Source of the DNA: Priestia aryabhattai
GTDB lineage: Bacteria; Bacillota; Bacilli; Bacillales; Bacillaceae_H
Direction: 5' to 3'
Length of the DNA: 64,000 nt
NCBI RefSeq assembly: GCF_023715685.1
Contig: NZ_JAMBOQ010000002.1
Location: 62,001 to 126,000 of the forward strand
Both the position numbers and the translations under genes were made by a program. Of the stretch, positions 60,215 to 64,000 are shown piece by piece. The notes beneath the pieces are model-generated. The model did no database searches and was not told the origin of the DNA. It was given only the letters and a program-made list of their open reading frames with translations. The first letter of the stretch is position 1, and every line of letters starts with the position of its first letter.

Positions 60215-61036
60215 AAAATCACCGGCTTTGGCAATTCCTAAATTAGATTCGAAATCTGTAATGTAAATACAGGCATTTGTATACTTTTCAGATGCTTTAT
60301 AGCTAAAGCCTCTACTTACACTATAATCTTCACCTATAGGTTTATAAGCTTGAATAGACTTAATTTGGTTGTCTAAAGACAAATCAAAATTATGAGTGGC
60401 TTTTTTTAACTGTTCGAGCTGCAGTTTTGTAAAACTGTCGCGATGTTTTTGAATTTCGTCTTGCATGAGTTCTATTTTATATTTAGACAGGGTGTTAATA
60501 TGATCGATTGCAGGACCCATATCTTTTTTTATTTGTGCTTCAGAAGAACGCATATGTTTATTATCAAATAAGGCCAATTCGTTATTGTCTTCATCCCAAT
60601 CTTTTGTTGCATTTATCATGTCATGCATATTGTTCATTAGCGTCACTTCATAGATGGTCTTGCTTGAATTAAATCTTTTATAGGATTTTACATACTCTTT
60701 TTCGGTTAAAGCATCTACATCTTTTTCTAATTGCGATATGCTTTCTTTTAGCTCGTTATTACTTTGTGTTTTTACTTTTGACATACTATTAATAGACGCA
60801 GACAGCAAGTTAAAATCATTTTTATAGCTTTGAAACGTTTTATCTTCTATCTTTGCGTCTTTATTGATTAAGCGTTCGGACTCGTTTTGCAGGAATTTCA
60901 GCTCTATGGCTAACTCTTTTTTTGCCTCACTTCCATCTATGCTTTCATTGCTTGAACGCGCGGGACTGCACCCCATTAATCCAAGCGCCAAGGCGATTGT
61001 AATAGTTCCTGTTGTTACCTTGCTTATGTTCCTCAT
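60212..61036 (-). CDS. Uncharacterised lipoprotein, 274 aa
   Basis: Signal sequence ending in lipobox L-M-G-C (Cys23). The mature part is almost wholly helical and charged, with repeated coiled-coil-like stretches (ELKESISQLEKDVDALTEK, IDHINTLSKYKIELMQDEIQKHR), and no enzyme motif. It stops at TFKAGDF-like end within the bidirectional terminator region. It should be anchored on the outer face of the membrane. Family not recognised; a sensory or binding role is only a guess. Confidence 0.72.
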   Translation of the reverse strand: MRNISKVTTGTITIALALGLMGCSPARSSNESIDGSEAKKELAIELKFLQNESERLINKDAKIEDKTFQSYKNDFNLLSASINSMSKVKTQSNNELKESISQLEKDVDALTEKEYVKSYKRFNSSKTIYEVTLMNNMHDMINATKDWDEDNNELALFDNKHMRSSEAQIKKDMGPAIDHINTLSKYKIELMQDEIQKHRDSFTKLQLEQLKKATHNFDLSLDNQIKSIQAYKPIGEDYSVSRGFSYKASEKYTNACIYITDFESNLGIAKAGDF

Positions 61037-61245
61037 GTTGAAACTCCATTTCTACTTGTTTATTACTTACATATAAAAGACTATATCATAAAAATGGAAT
61101 ATTTATCTTACTGTACTATTAAATGTTATATTTTGTGTGGATAAACTAAAAAAGTATTATAATGGAATTTATAAAAGTAATGCTAAAGATAATAGAAAAT
61201 ATACTTTTTTCATTATTAAGTTGACTTATAAAGGAGGAAATCAAT

Positions 61246-61572
61246 ATGGCTGGAATTGTCAAAACCCCCGAACCGCCTTATTATGCCGTTATTTTTGCTT
61301 CTGAAAGAACAGAAGGTGAGAAGGGATATGGAATAATGGCAGATAAAATGGTAGAGCTTGCATCTAAACAAAAAGGCTTTTTAGGAATAGAAAGTGCCAG
61401 AGATAAAGATTTAGGTATTACCGTTTCATACTGGGATTCTTTAGAATCAATAAGGATGTGGAAACAAAACTCAGCCCACCGCGCAGCACAGCACAAAGGG
61501 AAAACAGAATGGTATCAAAAGTTTTCGCTTAGAGTGTGCAAAGTGGAGAGGCATAGCTTTTTTGAGATGTAG
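61246..61572 (+). CDS. Antibiotic biosynthesis monooxygenase (ABM)-domain protein
   Basis: 108 residues, AAAGGAGG before the ATG. The sequence PYYAVIFASERTEGEKGYG, then KQKGFLGIESARDKDLGITVSYWDSLESIRMWKQNSAHRAAQ is the dimeric alpha-beta barrel ABM fold, with the W-(D/E)-S-x-E-S-(I/L)-x-x-W and H-(R/K)-x-A-Q marks of the YqjZ group. Members degrade heme or act as quinone monooxygenases; the heme-ligand type (IsdG) residues are not clear. Cytosolic; single gene. Confidence 0.8.
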   Translation: MAGIVKTPEPPYYAVIFASERTEGEKGYGIMADKMVELASKQKGFLGIESARDKDLGITVSYWDSLESIRMWKQNSAHRAAQHKGKTEWYQKFSLRVCKVERHSFFEM

Positions 61573-61816
61573 GGAGTAATATATGATAAGCATTTTCTAT
61601 CGGTGGCTGTTGGAGAAGATTTGACTTAGGAAGTTACACGTCGGAGCAATTAAAGAAAAAGAGCAGAATCTTTTGGACTACGTTTATTTTTAAACGAAGC
61701 GAAGGGCTAAAGAAAATAGTAGATGCTGCTTATCAAAGAAAACTGTTATAACATTCCATATTAGATTGGATGGGTTCGTATATGGTTGATTGTTTTAAAA
61801 AAGGGGAGAAGCCGTT
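61573..61816 (+). other. Possible decayed coding region
   Basis: One plus-strand frame reads RRFDLGSYTSEQLKKKSRIF and on through SEGLKKIVDAAYQRKLL to a stop at 61747-61749, with no start codon or ribosome site in frame and stops just upstream. The composition looks protein-like. It may be the end of a broken gene, but I recognise no family. Confidence 0.35.
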
Positions 61817-61957
61817 ATGTTTTTAGCTATTATAGAATTTATAGCCGTTTTTATCACTTTGTGTTCATTAGAAGCAAAGCTAAGAACGATCGTCCAACAA
61901 AATGAAAGAAGCAGTGCATTCAAAATGAAGTTTGCGATTTTTTCTTGCAGCGTTTAA
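61817..61957 (+). CDS. Small single-span membrane protein, 46 aa (possibly truncated)
   Basis: AAGGGGAGAA precedes the ATG. The sequence begins MFLAIIEFIAVFITLCSLEA, one membrane span followed by KLRTIVQQNERS, then a tail. This S-L-E-x-K-(V/L)-x-x-I-x-x-Q-N-E pattern is known in a class of short Bacillus membrane proteins (about 40-50 aa); in those the tail continues as ...LLKEI, so the last 15 residues here may come from a frameshift. Confidence 0.5.
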   Translation: MFLAIIEFIAVFITLCSLEAKLRTIVQQNERSSAFKMKFAIFSCSV

Positions 61958-62030
61958 AAACAGACTTAAAATAAATACTTCAAGATGTTTTTAAACAGAG
62001 AGATTTTAAAGAGGAAGGAGGCTAATTGAA

Positions 62031-62354
62031 GTGGCACGCATCATCAACTTCTGGTCATTTACGTTTGCATTACTGTGCGGGGGTTTGTTTTTTCTCGCTT
62101 TTAATCACCCTTCATTATTGTATATAAATTTTTGTTTAGCAATTATTCTATTTTTTATCGGTATCGCAGGGTTCTTTAGAATAAACAATTGGGCATCGGC
62201 TCTAAGAAGTGTGTTGACAGTGGTAATTGGTGGTATATTAATTCTAGTTACAAGATTTATTATCTTTATCCAAACGTTAAAAACAAGCAGATCCTTAGCA
62301 AGGATCCGGTTGTTTAACAATGAATTTAAAGTTAGCAGTACATATCTGACGTAG
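62031..62354 (+). CDS. Small membrane protein, 107 aa
   Basis: GTG start behind GGAAGGAGG. Three hydrophobic spans near residues 7-25, 30-50 and 60-84 (WSFTFALLCGGLFFLAFN, YINFCLAIILFFIGIAGFF, SVLTVVIGGILILVTRFIIF), then a basic tail whose end (FNNEFKVSSTYLT) looks unnatural and may reflect a frameshift. No family recognised. Confidence 0.55.
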   Translation: MARIINFWSFTFALLCGGLFFLAFNHPSLLYINFCLAIILFFIGIAGFFRINNWASALRSVLTVVIGGILILVTRFIIFIQTLKTSRSLARIRLFNNEFKVSSTYLT

Positions 62355-62432
62355 AAATCATGATAACCTTATGCAAGATTATTACCTTCTTACATTCCTT
62401 TTTGCTACTTATGATAAAAAACCCAAGTCTTT

Positions 62433-62717
62433 CTACTCCATCGTGGTTCCCGCAAATACAAACGTAATAATTCCTAACACAAAGAGTAGCTGAGAAACCA
62501 CTCCTACTATACTGCAGATAAGTCCGGAAATAGCGAGCCCTTTACCGCCTTGATTGGTAGCGGCTATTTCATTTGATGCTTTCTTATAGAGAAAAATGCC
62601 AATAATACCTGTAATAAAACCGATGATAGGAATAAAAATGGACAGGACACCTAGAGTTAGAGAAACAATAGAGGTGGTATTTACTTGAGGTTTTGTATTA
62701 GTTTCCAATGTATTCAC
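62433..62717 (-). CDS. DUF4190-domain membrane protein
   Basis: 94 residues with two spans: SIVSLTLGVLSIFIPIIGFITGIIGIFLYKKA and GLAISGLICSIVGVVSQLLFVLGIITFVF, joined by a K-A-x-N-E-I-x-x-x-N-Q-G-G-K-G-L-A-I-x-G loop. This is the DUF4190 pattern found in many small Firmicutes and Actinobacteria membrane proteins; function is unknown. Sits alone on the minus strand; the start is preceded by AGGGAGTG. Confidence 0.8.
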   Translation of the reverse strand: MNTLETNTKPQVNTTSIVSLTLGVLSIFIPIIGFITGIIGIFLYKKASNEIAATNQGGKGLAISGLICSIVGVVSQLLFVLGIITFVFAGTTME

Positions 62718-62858
62718 TCCCTATAAATTTTACTTTTTTGATTATACCATAAAAAGGAAATGGTGTTGTTGAGATAACAAAACCTTTTATAATTAGATTA
62801 AATGTGTAAAAATGTTATGTATTGTCATTTATTTTTTATGGATAGGAAAGGACGTAGT

Positions 62859-63296
62859 ATGTTAAGACAATTTGTTTTAAGCCTGAGTAGCGGGCTTCTT
62901 GCATGTGGACTTACCGCATGCCAAAGTAACAATGAGACAGTAAAACTAAAAAAGGAACCAAAAACCATCTCTATTTCTCAATCGAAAGGATACAATGGTT
63001 TTTATGATGACTATTTCTACTCTTCACAAGATCAAAAGGTGACAGAAACGATAGAAAGAGCTATTGAATCGGCTGCTCCAACTAATAAAAATGTGATGAT
63101 TCTAAGACCTATGTACGATATTTATATTGAATACAAAGATTCTTCCCATAAAGAAATGCATTTAACCTTAACAGACAGGGGAGAACAGGGCTATTTATCA
63201 ACAAATAATTCAAACAAAGAAACACCAACAAAATTTTATAAACTGAGCAAACAAGATCTCAAAAATATAACCGATCTCATTGGCGATAAAGCTTAA
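62859..63296 (+). CDS. Uncharacterised lipoprotein, 145 aa
   Basis: ATG 62859 is chosen because AGGAAAGGA lies about 9 bases upstream. Lipobox L-T-A-C (Cys21). The mature protein is short and polar (SKGYNGFYDDYFYSSQDQ, MYDIYIEYKDSSHKEMHLTL), probably one beta-rich domain attached to the outer membrane face. No motif recognised. A 101-aa membrane protein follows about 90 bases later. Confidence 0.7.
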   Translation: MLRQFVLSLSSGLLACGLTACQSNNETVKLKKEPKTISISQSKGYNGFYDDYFYSSQDQKVTETIERAIESAAPTNKNVMILRPMYDIYIEYKDSSHKEMHLTLTDRGEQGYLSTNNSNKETPTKFYKLSKQDLKNITDLIGDKA

Positions 63297-63386
63297 TTTA
63301 TGAGGATTTTTACAAAAGTTAATTGTGTCCTCTATCTACATGTATTATAGTAAAAGATGCAGTTTTAAAATGAGAAAGGAGATTAT

Positions 63387-63692
63387 ATGGGGAATTTGTT
63401 TAAACATGCTTCAAACGTATCAAAAACCGCTTTTCTTGCTACACTGATTTTGTATATCATTATTATAGCGTCTTTTATTCCGTCAATTGTATTTGCGGGG
63501 AATGTATTTGCTATACTAATCAAAATAGCAGCAGCACTTGTAATCTTAGTGACAATCCTAGGGATGATTTATTCTTTCTTTATTAAAGGCGGCCAAAAAT
63601 TTCTTTTTTTACTGTTACATGCCGCTTCTTTATTCATTGTCTTGTTTAGTATCTCTGCTTTTATGATAGCTAAAAGCGCTGAGTTGACATAG
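63387..63692 (+). CDS. Small membrane protein, 101 aa
   Basis: AGAAAGGAG precedes the ATG. Three spans: ATLILYIIIIASFIPSIVFAG, ILIKIAAALVILVTILGMIYSFF and FLFLLLHAASLFIVLFSISAF. No charged motif or family recognised. It could be co-transcribed with the lipoprotein gene, and a terminator follows 22 bases after the stop. Confidence 0.65.
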   Translation: MGNLFKHASNVSKTAFLATLILYIIIIASFIPSIVFAGNVFAILIKIAAALVILVTILGMIYSFFIKGGQKFLFLLLHAASLFIVLFSISAFMIAKSAELT

Positions 63693-63714
63693 TGAAGAGG
63701 AATTACATATGCAA

Positions 63715-63742
63715 AAAGGCAGGAGGACTCCTGCTTTTTTAT
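63715..63742 (+). terminator. Rho-independent terminator
   Basis: Hairpin GCAGGAG / CTCCTGC followed by six T, after the 101-aa membrane gene. Confidence 0.8.
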
Positions 63743-64000
63743 TTTTAGCTATATACATGCAATCGCTATGCTTTTATACTACCTGAGCTCAATGTTTACT
63801 ACTCTATCTTCCTGTTCTTCTCACGGTTGCTTGGTCTTCATTCTGCCACGTTGATTTGATTAAGCTCTTTCCCATCCTTATTAATATTCTAACTTTTATA
63901 GCCGCGCCGGACTTGTTTAACAAGAAAAAAGAAGGAAAAGAAATAAATAGAAGATGTGATAATTTGGAAATAACCATAACCTTAGCAGCGGGTAGGTTTT
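63743..64000 (+). other. Edge region with a start-less open frame
   Basis: A plus-strand frame opens after a stop near 63784 and runs to the window edge through LYLPVLLTVAWSSF, LIKLFPILINILTFIAAP and DLFNKKKEG. It looks like a membrane-span fragment, but no start codon with a ribosome site is visible and the later part is less protein-like. Possibly a decayed gene; the sequence beyond the edge is needed. Confidence 0.3.

Overview
The window is AT-rich chromosomal DNA of an endospore-forming Bacillaceae bacterium, most likely Priestia (Bacillus) megaterium or a close relative. The evidence is strong AGGAGG-type ribosome binding sites, frequent GTG/TTG starts, GTTTaa-N13/14-GGGwaw (SigB-type) promoters, RsbR-type stressosome proteins, a Spo0E-like phosphatase, a decayed GerB germinant-receptor gene, and an inositol pathway whose proteins closely resemble those of B. 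subtilis. No rRNA, tRNA, CRISPR array or prophage was seen. Gene names come from remembered family features, not from a database search.

Layout. (1) 1-8132: the tail of an operon that joins an organosulfonate-type ABC importer (one permease, one ATPase, three binding lipoproteins) to an SsuD-like flavin monooxygenase and to CoA-linked enzymes (a CaiB-type CoA-transferase end and an enoyl-CoA hydratase), a class II aldolase and an unrecognised 127-aa protein. (2) 8153-13077: membrane proteins, a frameshifted GerB remnant, a GNAT and AlkC DNA-repair pair, and a secreted M14 carboxypeptidase. (3) 13124-24398: a general-stress neighbourhood with two paralogous SDRs, a GSP17M protein, a CorA-type transporter, an AGE-family epimerase, two RsbR paralogues, an SH3b/VanY cell-wall enzyme, a C1q-like protein and an aberrant cold-shock protein; several carry SigB-like promoters. 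(4) 24702-28914: an Alp7A-like actin with a coiled-coil partner gene, a Bacillaceae repeat element, a cupin, and small genes including a Spo0E-like phosphatase. (5) 28915-31000: a MerR regulator (AdhR type), adhA and a Crh-like HPr; the last two have near-identical 19-bp-spacer MerR promoters. (6) 31667-47492: the complete myo-inositol catabolic cluster in two units (iolE-iolT-iolI-iolJ, then iolR, then iolD-B-C-A-MFS-G-H) plus a LacI-family regulator. Four copies of a perfect ATGAAATCGATTTCAT palindrome sit in front of the two units, together with cre-like sites. (7) 47624-51771: assorted small genes, an SDR/LysR divergent pair and a GNAT. (8) 51909-60152: an ECF sigma factor with its putative anti-sigma factor, then a lantibiotic-immunity-like ABC transporter (ATPase plus two permeases), an OmpR-type two-component system and a secreted subtilase resembling lantibiotic leader peptidases, with no lantibiotic precursor or modification gene. 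(9) 60212-64000: small lipoproteins and membrane proteins with some gene decay.

How the parts work together. The inositol genes encode every step from inositol uptake (IolT) through IolG, IolE, IolD, IolB, IolC and IolJ, with IolA handling malonic semialdehyde. IolR, CcpA-type sites and the palindrome-binding protein are the likely controls. The AdhA/Crh/MerR set looks like an aldehyde-stress response. The ABC/two-component/subtilase block looks like an antimicrobial-peptide defence cassette.
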